Source: Deltaproteobacteria bacterium
GTDB taxonomy: Bacteria; Myxococcota_A; JAADFL01
Direction of reading: 5' to 3'
DNA length: 64,000 bases
Assembly: GCA_013152945.1 (NCBI GenBank)
Contig: JAADFL010000018.1
Location: 3,778-67,777 of the forward strand
Part shown: positions 44,506-53,181 of the stretch, one piece after another
Layout of the letters: every line of letters starts with the position of its first letter
Position numbering within the stretch: position 1 is the stretch's first letter
The notes under the pieces: model-generated
Databases searched by the model: none
What the model was told of the DNA's origin: nothing
What the model saw: only the letters and a program-made list of their open reading frames with translations
Position numbers and translations under genes: made by a program

Positions 44506-45777
44506 ATGAACAGGTTCAATGAATTGCAGGACATTTTGTTACGCACCAGGTGCGGAGCCTGCGGCGCGAAACTCGAAGCACCGGTCATGTCTCTCGGTGG
44601 AGTTCCGCTTGCAAACGAGTTCACTCATTGCAGTGCCGCCAAGAATCTTCCCGTCTATCCGTTGGACCTGTGCCTCTGCCATACCTGCGGCCTGTTGCAA
44701 CTCGGGCACCTTGTGTCGCCATCCCGACTGTTTTCAAGCTATCCCTATTTGACCGGGACCTCCTCAACCATGAAAATCCATTTTGAAGATTATGCCCGGC
44801 GGGTAATAAAAGACGGGGCCTTGGACCCCGGAGACCTCGTAGTGGACATCGGCAGCAATGATGCAACATTGCTTCGTTGCTTCAAAGAGCTGGGCACAAG
44901 GATACTCGGAGTAGACCCGGCAAAGAACCTGGCGAAACAGGTCTCACAACAAGGAATCCATGTTATACCTGACTTTTTTTCAAGCAGGCTTGCCCGGCGA
45001 ATCATGGAAGAATACGGCCCCGCATCTGTAATAACCGCAAACAATGTGATGGCCCATGTGCCTGAACCATCGGATGTTCTGAAAGGTTTCAGCCTGCTTC
45101 TTGCTCCCGGGGGAAAGGTAATAGCCGAGGTTCCCTACCTGGCCGATCTCCTGGCCGGTACGGCATTCGACACCATATACCATGAACATGTAAGCTATTT
45201 TTCCGTATCGGCCCTGGTTCATCTTTTCAGAGGCGCAGGAATGGTTATTGAAAAAATAGTCAGGTTGAAAGTTCACGGCGGTTCCCTGAGAATAATCGCG
45301 GGCATGGCGACACACACAAAAACAGGCCCGGAGGTCGAACAACTTGTCCGGCAAGAATCCAAGGATGGTTTGAGGGACCAGGTTACGATCGATTTGTTCG
45401 AAAAACGAGTTCGCTTTTTCAAAGAGCGCTTCAAGAACAGCTTGTTGAATTACAAAAAACAGGGCAAATCCCTGGCGGCGTACGGGGCCCCCGCCAAGGG
45501 AAGCATGTTGCTGTTTCACTGTGGAATCGGCCCGGACATCCTGGATTATACGGTCGATGCGAACCCGTTAAAACAAGGTATGTGTATGCCCGGCACGGCC
45601 ATACCCATATTCCCGGTATCCAGGCTGAAGCAAGATCGACCCGACTTGTTGATCATTCTGCCCTGGAACATGGCTGACGAGATTATCAGACAGGAATCAT
45701 GGTTTTCAGTACATGGAGGGAAATTCATCATCCCGCTGCCACTGAGCAACTATGATCAGGCGGAGGCCAGGTTATGA
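44506..45777 (+). CDS. NDP-sugar C-methyltransferase (TylC3/NovU type)
   Basis: A protein of 423 residues. The N-terminal zinc knuckle has C16-GA-C19 and C58-HT-C61. The SAM domain carries VVDIGSNDATLLRCF and ILGVDPAKN. The catalytic block of sugar C-methyltransferases is present as Y-H226-E227-H228 (TIYHEHVSYFSV), matching the Glu/His pair used to form the enolate at C3. The C-terminal domain has KSLAAYGAPAKGSMLLFHCG and PDLLIILPWN. The family adds a methyl carbon to a 4-keto-6-deoxy sugar. An in-frame TTG at 44482 overlaps the previous stop and is an alternative start; I prefer the ATG at 44506 with GGAAAG upstream. Its position before the CDP-glucose genes suggests CDP-4-keto-6-deoxyglucose as substrate. 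Confidence 0.87.
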   Translation: MNRFNELQDILLRTRCGACGAKLEAPVMSLGGVPLANEFTHCSAAKNLPVYPLDLCLCHTCGLLQLGHLVSPSRLFSSYPYLTGTSSTMKIHFEDYARRVIKDGALDPGDLVVDIGSNDATLLRCFKELGTRILGVDPAKNLAKQVSQQGIHVIPDFFSSRLARRIMEEYGPASVITANNVMAHVPEPSDVLKGFSLLLAPGGKVIAEVPYLADLLAGTAFDTIYHEHVSYFSVSALVHLFRGAGMVIEKIVRLKVHGGSLRIIAGMATHTKTGPEVEQLVRQESKDGLRDQVTIDLFEKRVRFFKERFKNSLLNYKKQGKSLAAYGAPAKGSMLLFHCGIGPDILDYTVDANPLKQGMCMPGTAIPIFPVSRLKQDRPDLLIILPWNMADEIIRQESWFSVHGGKFIIPLPLSNYDQAEARL

Positions 45778-46541
45778 AAACAGTGATACTTGCTGGAGGA
45801 AGGGGCACGAGACTCCTGGAGGAAACATCGATCAGGCCCAAACCAATGGTCGAAGTGGGAGGAAGGCCCATCATCTGGCATATTATGCACATTTACTCAT
45901 CACACGGATTCAATGAATTCCTTGTGGCTTGCGGGTACAAAGGAGAACAGATAAAGGATTACTTCCATAATTTCTTCATAAATAACAGCGACTATTTTGT
46001 TAACCTCAAGGACAACACGAGTGAAATAGTCAAGCCTTCGGACGTCGATTGGAGGGTAGGTGCCATAGATACCGGAATCGACACCATGACCGGCGGCAGG
46101 CTTGTCAAGCTGAAAAAATGGTTGGAAGATGAGACATTCATGGTGAGTTATGGAGACTGTGTCTCAAATATTGACCTGCAAAAGCTGCTTCTCTTTCACA
46201 AGGAACACGGCAAGATCGCCACTGTCACCGCAGTTCGTCCTCCTGCCAGATTCGGGGCGCTCCAACTCGATAATGACATGGTACAGGAATTCTCGGAAAA
46301 GTCACAGGCCGCATCAGGTTGGATAAACGGAGGATTCTTCGTGTTCGAACCACGAATCTTCGACTATCTCGATGGCGATGACTGTATATTGGAGAGGGAC
46401 CCTCTCGAAAACCTGGCACAAGAAAGAGAACTCTATGCTTACAGGCACGAAGGATTTTGGCTACCAATGGATACGGTAAGGGACAAAGAAAGGCTGGAGA
46501 CACTCTGGAAGACAGGAAAGGCTCCATGGAAGACCTGGTAG
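45774..46541 (+). CDS. rfbF: Glucose-1-phosphate cytidylyltransferase
   Basis: A protein of 255 residues that makes CDP-glucose from glucose-1-phosphate and CTP. The pyrophosphorylase motif is VILAGGRGTRLLEET with IRPKPMVEVGG. Cytidylyltransferase-specific stretches follow: IWHIMHIYSSHGFNEFLVAC, YFHNFFINNSDYFVNL, WRVGAIDTG, VSYGDCVSNID and VTAVRPPARFGAL, ending in the usual GFWLPMDTVRDKERLETLW. Length and order match RfbF. The ATG overlaps the methyltransferase stop by four bases. This is the first committed step of CDP-deoxysugar synthesis in this operon. Confidence 0.95.
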   Translation: MKTVILAGGRGTRLLEETSIRPKPMVEVGGRPIIWHIMHIYSSHGFNEFLVACGYKGEQIKDYFHNFFINNSDYFVNLKDNTSEIVKPSDVDWRVGAIDTGIDTMTGGRLVKLKKWLEDETFMVSYGDCVSNIDLQKLLLFHKEHGKIATVTAVRPPARFGALQLDNDMVQEFSEKSQAASGWINGGFFVFEPRIFDYLDGDDCILERDPLENLAQERELYAYRHEGFWLPMDTVRDKERLETLWKTGKAPWKTW

Positions 46542-47659
46542 GAAAATCCAGACTCGCCCATGCCTTCAAGGGCGGAAAAGTCCTGGTTACCGGCCATACA
46601 GGCTTCCAGGGAGGGTGGCTTTGCTTATGGTTGGATATGCTTGGGGCCGATGTGATGGGTTTCGGGCTGGAACCGGAAAAGGGTGAATGGCCCACTATTT
46701 TTGATGTAGTCCGACCGTCGAGTAACATGAAATCTATTACAGGGGATATTAGGTCCAGAAACCTGGTTCGCGAAGTAGTCCGTGATTTCAAGCCGGATTA
46801 CGTTATTCACCTGGCTGCCCAAGCCCTGGTGGATACATCAATCGAACAGCCTGTATATACCCTCGAGACCAATGTCATGGGAACCGTAAACCTGCTTGAC
46901 GCGGTCCTGTCATACGATGCTCCAAGGGCTGTACTGGCTGTAACCAGTGATAAGTGTTACAAGGCGACAGGCAAGAACAACACTGCCTTTACAGAAAATG
47001 CTCCCCTGGGCGGCAGAGACCCGTACAGCGCCAGCAAGGCCTGCGCAGAGATTGTAGTGCATTCATTTATGAGCAGTTTCATGAATTCGCATCTTGGTCG
47101 AAACAAACCCGTGTTTGGGATTGCAACAGCAAGGTCAGGCAACGTGATAGGCGGAGGGGATTGGGCCGAGTCCAGGTTGGTACCTGATTGCGTAAAAGCA
47201 TTCAACGCCGGGAAGGCTGTTACCCTGCGTATGCCCCAGGCGGTACGGCCGTGGCAACATGTGCTCCAGGCAATATCGGGTTATCTCTGGCTTCTGATCA
47301 AACTCGGCAAAGATCCGGGAAAATTCTCAGGACCTTGGAACATGGGGCCATTGGATAAAAGCCATGTTCAAGTACGGCAACTCGTGCAAATAGCCGGCCG
47401 GTGCTGGGGACAATCCGGTGACTATGTAGATCATCGTACCAGTGACTCTGTAGAAGAAGGATTACTTCTCCTGGACTCCACAAAGGCCAGGTCCTTGCTA
47501 GACTACAGGCAGGTATGGCCCCTATTGACAACCGTGGACAAGACCATTGCATGGTATAAGGCGTGTATGCAAGACCGTGTAGATCTCCTGGAATTGTCGA
47601 TGGAACAAATACAGGATTTCACCAAGGATGCACGAAAACTCGGCCTTGAATGGTGTTGA
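46526..47659 (+). CDS. rfbG: CDP-glucose 4,6-dehydratase
   Basis: A protein of 377 residues that turns CDP-glucose into CDP-4-keto-6-deoxyglucose using bound NAD. The start at 46526 (MEDLVGKSR) has AGGAAAGG upstream and overlaps rfbF by 16 bases; the longer frame lies inside rfbF. Signatures: VLVTGHTGFQGGWLCLWL, VIHLAAQALVDTSIEQP, VTSDKCYK, the Tyr-x3-Lys in DPYSASKACAE, SGNVIGGGDWAESRLVPD and VRPWQHVLQAISGYLWL. No CDP-sugar 3-dehydrase (RfbH) is in the window, so the route probably does not go to 3,6-dideoxyhexoses. Confidence 0.95.
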   Translation: MEDLVGKSRLAHAFKGGKVLVTGHTGFQGGWLCLWLDMLGADVMGFGLEPEKGEWPTIFDVVRPSSNMKSITGDIRSRNLVREVVRDFKPDYVIHLAAQALVDTSIEQPVYTLETNVMGTVNLLDAVLSYDAPRAVLAVTSDKCYKATGKNNTAFTENAPLGGRDPYSASKACAEIVVHSFMSSFMNSHLGRNKPVFGIATARSGNVIGGGDWAESRLVPDCVKAFNAGKAVTLRMPQAVRPWQHVLQAISGYLWLLIKLGKDPGKFSGPWNMGPLDKSHVQVRQLVQIAGRCWGQSGDYVDHRTSDSVEEGLLLLDSTKARSLLDYRQVWPLLTTVDKTIAWYKACMQDRVDLLELSMEQIQDFTKDARKLGLEWC

Positions 47660-49620
47660 CATTGCACGTGCCGCCAGCCTCACGGAATATGAACAGCAGG
47701 AAAATATGCACCTGGAAAATTCTGCTGTGGACAGCTTATGCATTTGCATCGGTTTCGATTTTGTCAGCCCTTATTTTGCCGCCCGGCGATTGGGATCCTC
47801 TTTCATACGTACTTGCAAGGGCGGTAGTGGTTTTGCCAACCATGACCCTGTTGCCCGGACTTCCTTGGGCACTGGTTCTTTTCAAGAAACAATCAGGCAA
47901 GGCTCAACGCCTTGACATAATGGACATTATTCTTTTGGGATTGGGGTTTTCCTTTATCGGTCATGTACTGGCATTAGTCCTGCTCAAACTGACCGGCTTT
48001 ACCACGGTGTCCACAGCCCTGCTTGTCACAATAGTCTTGGAATCTCTCCCACCCGCTTTTTTCCTTCGAACAAGAAATATAAATATTAAGCTGGACCTCG
48101 CTTCAACGCCAAGAGCGGCAATCATGGCTTTCATGATTTTCCTTGCCGGCATCCTTGGCATGGCTTTCTTGACATTTACTGATGCCTCGAGACCTGTTTA
48201 CGGGTACTGGTACGATCACGCGGTGGAAAATGGTATTGTCTCGCCCAGTTGGGTTTCATTCAGCCATTCTCCAAGTTGGGGAAGGCCCGAACGCTACGGA
48301 CCGAAAAAGGCGCCGGCTCTTGTTTTCAAACCTGTCCGAAATAAGTTGCCCCTCGAGGCAATGCAAGCAGGCAGCGCCAATTTGTTCTTCTTGTTACAGG
48401 CTCCTGTAGGCGCAAAAATCTCTCTGTTCAAAGAGGGTAGAATCATAGCAACCGGGAAGGTGGAGGCGCGGCCTGTCGAAAGCCCTGCGGAAGGACCGGT
48501 GCTTCGCTACCTGCATAACGGCATAACTGCCATTAGGTCCGAGATTTCCGTCTCCCAGGGAGAAAAGCTCGTATTACGGGTGGATTCACCCCCCGGATTC
48601 AGGCTGGTGGATCTCACAAATGCAGGGAAACAAGCAATAAATGAATTGAATTCCACGGACTTGAGGGAAATACACTATTACCAGGAGCTGAATATTGCGG
48701 AAAACTATCTCTGGGTCAGGGAAATCTTGAAAAACCGCTGGCTGGTAATCCACCAGCCTCCTTTCTGGACATATCTGTCAGCAGCCTTCAAGGTAATACT
48801 TGGACCACTGAATTATACTTTTTTCCTGTTAAGCCTTGTCATACTGGTCTTGACCGGCATGGCATGTATCAAGCTCGTCTATGTTTCAGAACCCGGGTCT
48901 ACCCTTCCGGTATTGCTCGTGCCTGCCGTGGTAATACTGATGCAGCAAAAGTTGATGGCTGCTTCTTCATGCATTGTCTTCCCTGACCAGGCTTACTCCC
49001 TTACATTTCCAATGGCGCTCCTTGGAATAATGTATGGCGGGCCTTTGTTGTTCGGCACGTGGGGATTCTTATCAGGAATCTTGAGGTATCCCGGGACAAT
49101 AGTCCTTTCTGCAGGTGCCTTGTTCCTTGGTCCGAACTTCAAGAGAACCAGGATGTTTCTTAAGGCGGCCTGGTTACCGATGGCTGCGCTCTGCATCCTG
49201 GCGACTGTTGCCGGCCTTGTTTCGGGCCATTTGACAGATTGGCTGAACGTGTTGTACTTCGAGACCTTTCCTGAACATTTTCATGGAAATTACGACCTTG
49301 GAACACTGGTCTCCAGAATTCCCGGTTTCTACCGGGAGATGCTCATGTGGAGCGGATTCATTCCTATTTTGTCTCTTGCCATGCTGTCCGGCACTGGAAG
49401 ACGCCTTGCACTTTTTGGAATTTTCTATTCATTTCTGCTCAGTACAATAGACCATGTATCTCCTCACTATTTCCTGCCCATTCAGACCGTGCTCGCATGT
49501 TCGGGAGCATGTAATGTGTCAGTCATGATAAAAAAACGCCGGAGTAGGATTGCACCTGCTGTTGCGTGGATAATTCCAGTTTTTGGAATAGCCTGGCTGC
49601 TTTTTTCCGGCACAGTATAG
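47650..49620 (+). CDS. Polytopic membrane protein, GT-C glycosyltransferase-like
   Basis: Up to 656 residues. The ATG at 47650 overlaps rfbG by ten bases; an ATG at 47689 (MNSRKICTW) fits equally. About four membrane helices come first, then a large extracytoplasmic part (about 175-365), where YGYWYDHAVENG and LVFKPVRNKL lie in a beta-rich fold. Further helices follow, including the motif HQPPFWTYLSAAF, which recalls the HPP-type loop of GT39/PMT enzymes. No full GT-C signature (an acidic pair in the first loop) could be fixed by eye. The likely role is to use a lipid-linked sugar from this operon outside the inner membrane, or to flip or ligate it. It is the last gene of the operon. Confidence 0.7.
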   Translation: MVLTLHVPPASRNMNSRKICTWKILLWTAYAFASVSILSALILPPGDWDPLSYVLARAVVVLPTMTLLPGLPWALVLFKKQSGKAQRLDIMDIILLGLGFSFIGHVLALVLLKLTGFTTVSTALLVTIVLESLPPAFFLRTRNINIKLDLASTPRAAIMAFMIFLAGILGMAFLTFTDASRPVYGYWYDHAVENGIVSPSWVSFSHSPSWGRPERYGPKKAPALVFKPVRNKLPLEAMQAGSANLFFLLQAPVGAKISLFKEGRIIATGKVEARPVESPAEGPVLRYLHNGITAIRSEISVSQGEKLVLRVDSPPGFRLVDLTNAGKQAINELNSTDLREIHYYQELNIAENYLWVREILKNRWLVIHQPPFWTYLSAAFKVILGPLNYTFFLLSLVILVLTGMACIKLVYVSEPGSTLPVLLVPAVVILMQQKLMAASSCIVFPDQAYSLTFPMALLGIMYGGPLLFGTWGFLSGILRYPGTIVLSAGALFLGPNFKRTRMFLKAAWLPMAALCILATVAGLVSGHLTDWLNVLYFETFPEHFHGNYDLGTLVSRIPGFYREMLMWSGFIPILSLAMLSGTGRRLALFGIFYSFLLSTIDHVSPHYFLPIQTVLACSGACNVSVMIKKRRSRIAPAVAWIIPVFGIAWLLFSGTV

Positions 49621-49695
49621 GGCTGCTGCCAAAAGGTCTTGACAACCGCTGCTCTTTGAATCAAAAAGTTTCAGTTCTTTGAGGAGGATGTCAAG

Positions 49696-50670
49696 ATGGT
49701 TGTTGCTGTACGTGAAGTACTGGAGGTCAGGGGCAATCCCGACCTTGCAGAGGTCTATGTCGCCAGATTGCGTGAAGATCCAAGGACATTGGTTGAATTC
49801 GTGGATTCCATCGATCCCCGGTTTCCAAGAGAGGAAAAATGGGTGGTCACCGTGTCCACGCAATTCGGATGTCCAATGCGCTGCGCCATGTGCGATTCAG
49901 GAGATCACTATATCGGCAATCTTACCGCCGATGAAATACTTTCCGAGATCGACCACGTGGTAAAAAAGAGAGCGCCTTCGGGAAAAATCGATTGCCCCAA
50001 GTTCAAGATTCAGTTTGCCCGTATGGGCGAACCTTCTCTCAACCCCGGTGTACTGGAAGTATTGGAAAAGCTTCCCATTGTATATGATGCTCCCGGTCTC
50101 ATGCCCTGCATCGCCAGTATCGCACCCAGGGCGGGCAAGAATTGGTTTGAGAAATTAATGGAAATCAAAAATCGGATGTACCCGGGCGGACGATTCCAGT
50201 TGCAGTTTTCCATAAACACTACCAGCGAAGATGTACGCAACCGGCTGATGCCTGCATCCAAGTGGAATTTCGAACAAATTGCAGAGTACGGTGAACGATT
50301 CCACGAAACATCGGACAGGCGGATCACGTTGAACTTCGTATTGGCAAAGAATCTTCCCGTGGATCCTAAAAAGGTCAGGTCGATATTTTCACCGGAACAC
50401 TTCATTATAAAACTGACACCTTTGAATCCAACAGATGTTGCCAGAGCGAACAATCTCATGCCCACGCTGACTCCATCCGCCCCGAATGCAGCGGACGACT
50501 TGGCCGTGGAATTCGAGAACCTGGACTTTGATTGCATCGTCAGTATAGGAGCAGAGGAAGAGATCAGGATTGGAAGCAACTGCGGCCAGGCAGTGGCCAG
50601 ATGGAGGAGACTGGAAGCCGTGGAATCCATGCAGGGCACGGGCGTCCTCTCCGGGGCCAGGCTGGACTAA
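49696..50670 (+). CDS. RlmN-like radical SAM protein lacking the N-terminal domain
   Basis: A protein of 324 residues with GAGGAGG eight bases before the ATG. The radical SAM cluster is C59-PMR-C63-AM-C66 in VSTQFGCPMRCAMCDSGD, a context close to RlmN/Cfr (SSQVGCxxxCxFC). The SAM fold continues with FARMGEPSLNP (the GEP site), QLQFSINTTSEDVRNRLMPA, ITLNFVLAKNLPVDP and IIKLTPLNP. C296 in IGSNCGQA matches the methyl-carrying Cys of RlmN (AACGQ). The RlmN N-terminal RNA-binding domain is nearly absent. The position equal to the second RlmN Cys (seven before the cluster) is Thr52. It may therefore be a methyl- or thio-transferring enzyme with another substrate. It follows the sugar operon by 75 bp but has its own ribosome site. 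Confidence 0.8.
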   Translation: MVVAVREVLEVRGNPDLAEVYVARLREDPRTLVEFVDSIDPRFPREEKWVVTVSTQFGCPMRCAMCDSGDHYIGNLTADEILSEIDHVVKKRAPSGKIDCPKFKIQFARMGEPSLNPGVLEVLEKLPIVYDAPGLMPCIASIAPRAGKNWFEKLMEIKNRMYPGGRFQLQFSINTTSEDVRNRLMPASKWNFEQIAEYGERFHETSDRRITLNFVLAKNLPVDPKKVRSIFSPEHFIIKLTPLNPTDVARANNLMPTLTPSAPNAADDLAVEFENLDFDCIVSIGAEEEIRIGSNCGQAVARWRRLEAVESMQGTGVLSGARLD

Positions 50671-50692
50671 CACCTGAAAAAGTTTAGGGCCG

Positions 50693-50938
50693 TTAATTTA
50701 TTTCAATTATCTCTTTTTTCAAATCACTGCCTGAACTTTTCTTGAGCTTGCAGGTACTGAGACCGAACACGGTATAAAGCGGGCAGGACCCTGCTATTCC
50801 TGTCAGCAGCGGCATCAACCCCAACCAGCCCCAACTGGTCTGGGGACCTATGAAAACAAGACTCAAGATTATCAAGCCGGCTATTATCCTGAAAAATCTT
50901 TCGATTCCATTCTCATTCCTTGGAAAAATTCTGTTCAT
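50693..50938 (-). CDS. DUF2892 inner-membrane protein
   Basis: A protein of 81 residues from the ATG at 50938 (MNRIFPRNENGIERFF), which has GGGAGGT six bases upstream; 11 extra codons in the frame lack support. It shows the standard DUF2892 plan: an amphipathic start (ERFFRIIAGLIILSL), two membrane helices with GWLGLMPLLTGIAGS between, and the CPLYTVFGLSTCK motif. Members, such as the YgaP membrane part, often accompany rhodanese or sulfur-handling genes; none is adjacent here. It is convergent with the radical SAM gene, with 22 bp between stops. Confidence 0.9.
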   Translation of the reverse strand: MNRIFPRNENGIERFFRIIAGLIILSLVFIGPQTSWGWLGLMPLLTGIAGSCPLYTVFGLSTCKLKKSSGSDLKKEIIEIN

Positions 50939-51145
50939 TTCGTACCTCCCAGGGAAAAACACCTTTGTCATCCCTTTCCTTTTCTCCTCTGCAATAGAAA
51001 GGCCAAATTTTCATCTTAACAATAATACCGGTTTTTCAGGGGGTTATCTCTTTAGAACGAATCCCGTGCGACGTGATTTCTTGGACTCACAATTGGAATG
51101 GAACACCAATATGTCTCATAAATGAGATGGCTCTAACCAATGGGG

Positions 51146-51174
51146 TTGAAATGTCGGGTTATTGAACATATAAA
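51146..51174 (+). promoter_or_regulatory. Candidate sigma-70 promoter of the 51210 operon
   Basis: TTGAAA (51146-51151), a 17-bp spacer and TATAAA (51169-51174). CAGGAGG follows at 51198-51204, just before the ATG at 51210. The rest of the 271-bp divergent region holds no gene that I can see. Confidence 0.55.
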
Positions 51175-51209
51175 CAAGTGAACTGGCGAATTTGGTCAGG
51201 AGGCTTGCC

Positions 51210-53138
51210 ATGAAATCTCCAACTCTATCAAGTAATTGGAAAAATACCACGATCCCTTTATTTGTTTTCCTACTTTTTGGAATACTGCTCCCAGGAGCCT
51301 CTCTGGCCCAATCAGGTTCTCCCGGCTTTGCAAAGGAATGGATCCGCAAGACCCCTTTTACCTTGATTGGGTTGAATATCTTGGCAAGTTCACTGGATGT
51401 CGATGAATACGTCGGGGCTGGTTTCCACGCTCTCCTGGCATGGGAGGAAACCGACAAGCAGGCAGCGATTTCAAGCAAGGGCGGAGTCCCCTGGCATGCG
51501 CACCTGCGCCCGGCAGACCAGGGGCCGACCGACTTCATCAAGAATCTTGCAATGGCAACCGCAGCTCATCCCGGAGGTCTCGGATGGCTCCTTCACGACG
51601 AGCCCAGCAGGCTCCAGATGCCGGGCATTGGACAGGTGGCGCAATGGCTTCGGGGTAAATATCCCAATATGCTGGTGTACTCCAATGCATTTCCGTCCTA
51701 TGCCAGCTCGTCCCAGCTCTATGGTGACGGATCAAATCCGGGTTACTCGTGGTCACAGTACCTGGATGACTTTATAGCAATCATAAAGCCCGACCTGCTC
51801 ATGTATGACCACTATCCATTCAAGTCGGACGGTACTACCGGCGATTCTTATTACAGCGACATGATGACCGTGCGAGACAAGGCCCTTGCAGCAGGTATAC
51901 CCTATTGGACCTTTATTCAATCCTGGTCCGATCAGAACAGCAGGTCCCCCAGTGAATCAGACTTGAGGATGCAGGTCTTCTCGATGCTTGCGGCAGGATA
52001 TACAGGTTTGGCCTATTTCACGTACGACCACTTTCAAAACGGCGGACTGCTGGATGAATCCGGTAATCCTACCCAGTTGTACCACATAGTTGCAGATGTC
52101 AACCAAGAGGCTTCACACATAGGACAAATCACAAAGTTCCTGGAGAGCACGGATGTAAGGTTCATCCCCGGTAAACACAAGTTCTTCAACATGATAATCA
52201 ACAACAAAGTTCCCTCAGGGTTACAGGTATGGAGCAAAGATGCCGGAGGAGATAACAATATCACATCGGCTTCCGTCGATTTCTCCAACGATGCCTCTTA
52301 TGGAAAGGAAAGGAACGGCCTTATCGGCTTTTTCAAGGATGACCAGGGCCGAAACTTCTTCATGCTGGTAAATTTGACTCATGGTGCAAATATCTCTTCA
52401 GAACAAGGCAGCCTGGATTTCGTTCTAGAGTTCGACCAATCCGTCGACCACCTTAGAATGCTTGACAGGCTAAATGATAAAACGCAACGCATAGCGTTGA
52501 ATCAACATACCCTTAAGATCACATTAAAGGGAGGCTGTGCCAATCTTTACAAGTACGATGATGGCGGCTTTCCGCCAAACAGTGATGCTGATACCGATAT
52601 AGACACTGATACTGACACCGACACTGATATCGATACTGATACGGATACTGACGCGGATACTGACACTGATATCGACACCGATACTGATACTGATACTGAT
52701 ACTGACGCGGATACTGACACTGATATCGACACTGATATCGACACTGATACTGACATGGATACTGATACTGATACTGATACCGACACTGATACTGACATGG
52801 ATACTGATACTGATACTGATACTGATACCGACACTGATACTGACATGGATACTGATACTGATACTGATACCGACACTGATACTGACATGGATACTGATAC
52901 TGATACCGACACTGATATCGACACCGACACTGATATCGACACCGACACTGATATCGACACCGATACTGATACTGATACTGACGCGGATACGGATACTGAT
53001 ACTGGCAAAGAGCAATTTTCAAATGGTGGCGGCTGTGACTGTAGTATAAGCATTGCCGACACCAGGCAGCCTGATTCGTTTAATATAGGGTTTTTGCCTC
53101 TGTTCCTTGCAATTTTGCTGATTGCGAGGAAAAGATAG
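51210..53138 (+). CDS. Exported TIM-barrel glycosidase-like protein with Asp-Thr tract and MYXO-CTERM-like tail
   Basis: A protein of 642 residues; CAGGAGG precedes the ATG. The signal peptide is cleaved near residue 33 (GASLA-Q). Residues 40-330 read as a TIM barrel: FTLIGLNILASSLDVDEYV, a short HAHLRP strand, WLLHDEPSRL with a candidate catalytic Glu, KPDLLMYDHYP, PYWTFIQSWSD and MLAAGYTGLAYFTYDHF. A beta-domain follows to about 450 (VLEFDQSVDHLRMLDR). Residues 459-598 are a pure Asp-X tract. The tail GGGCDCSISIADT, a hydrophobic helix (FLPLFLAILLI) and ARKR resembles the MYXO-CTERM anchor, which is processed and moved to the cell surface. Clan GH-A is likely; the exact family and substrate are open. 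Confidence 0.78.
   Translation: MKSPTLSSNWKNTTIPLFVFLLFGILLPGASLAQSGSPGFAKEWIRKTPFTLIGLNILASSLDVDEYVGAGFHALLAWEETDKQAAISSKGGVPWHAHLRPADQGPTDFIKNLAMATAAHPGGLGWLLHDEPSRLQMPGIGQVAQWLRGKYPNMLVYSNAFPSYASSSQLYGDGSNPGYSWSQYLDDFIAIIKPDLLMYDHYPFKSDGTTGDSYYSDMMTVRDKALAAGIPYWTFIQSWSDQNSRSPSESDLRMQVFSMLAAGYTGLAYFTYDHFQNGGLLDESGNPTQLYHIVADVNQEASHIGQITKFLESTDVRFIPGKHKFFNMIINNKVPSGLQVWSKDAGGDNNITSASVDFSNDASYGKERNGLIGFFKDDQGRNFFMLVNLTHGANISSEQGSLDFVLEFDQSVDHLRMLDRLNDKTQRIALNQHTLKITLKGGCANLYKYDDGGFPPNSDADTDIDTDTDTDTDIDTDTDTDADTDTDIDTDTDTDTDTDADTDTDIDTDIDTDTDMDTDTDTDTDTDTDMDTDTDTDTDTDTDTDMDTDTDTDTDTDTDMDTDTDTDTDIDTDTDIDTDTDIDTDTDTDTDADTDTDTGKEQFSNGGGCDCSISIADTRQPDSFNIGFLPLFLAILLIARKR
52584..53003 (+). repeat. 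In-frame Asp-Thr hexanucleotide tract, 420 bp
   Basis: Seventy Asp-X dipeptides (mostly Asp-Thr, with Asp-Ile, Asp-Met and Asp-Ala at intervals) in six-base units. Longer sub-repeats are visible: blocks of four to six Asp-Thr units followed by GACATGGAT recur between 52755 and 52890. It links the catalytic part to the C-terminal anchor. Confidence 0.95.
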
Positions 53139-53181
53139 GCACAGGACTGAAATCCTGAAAATTTTTTGGCAAGGCGTGATC

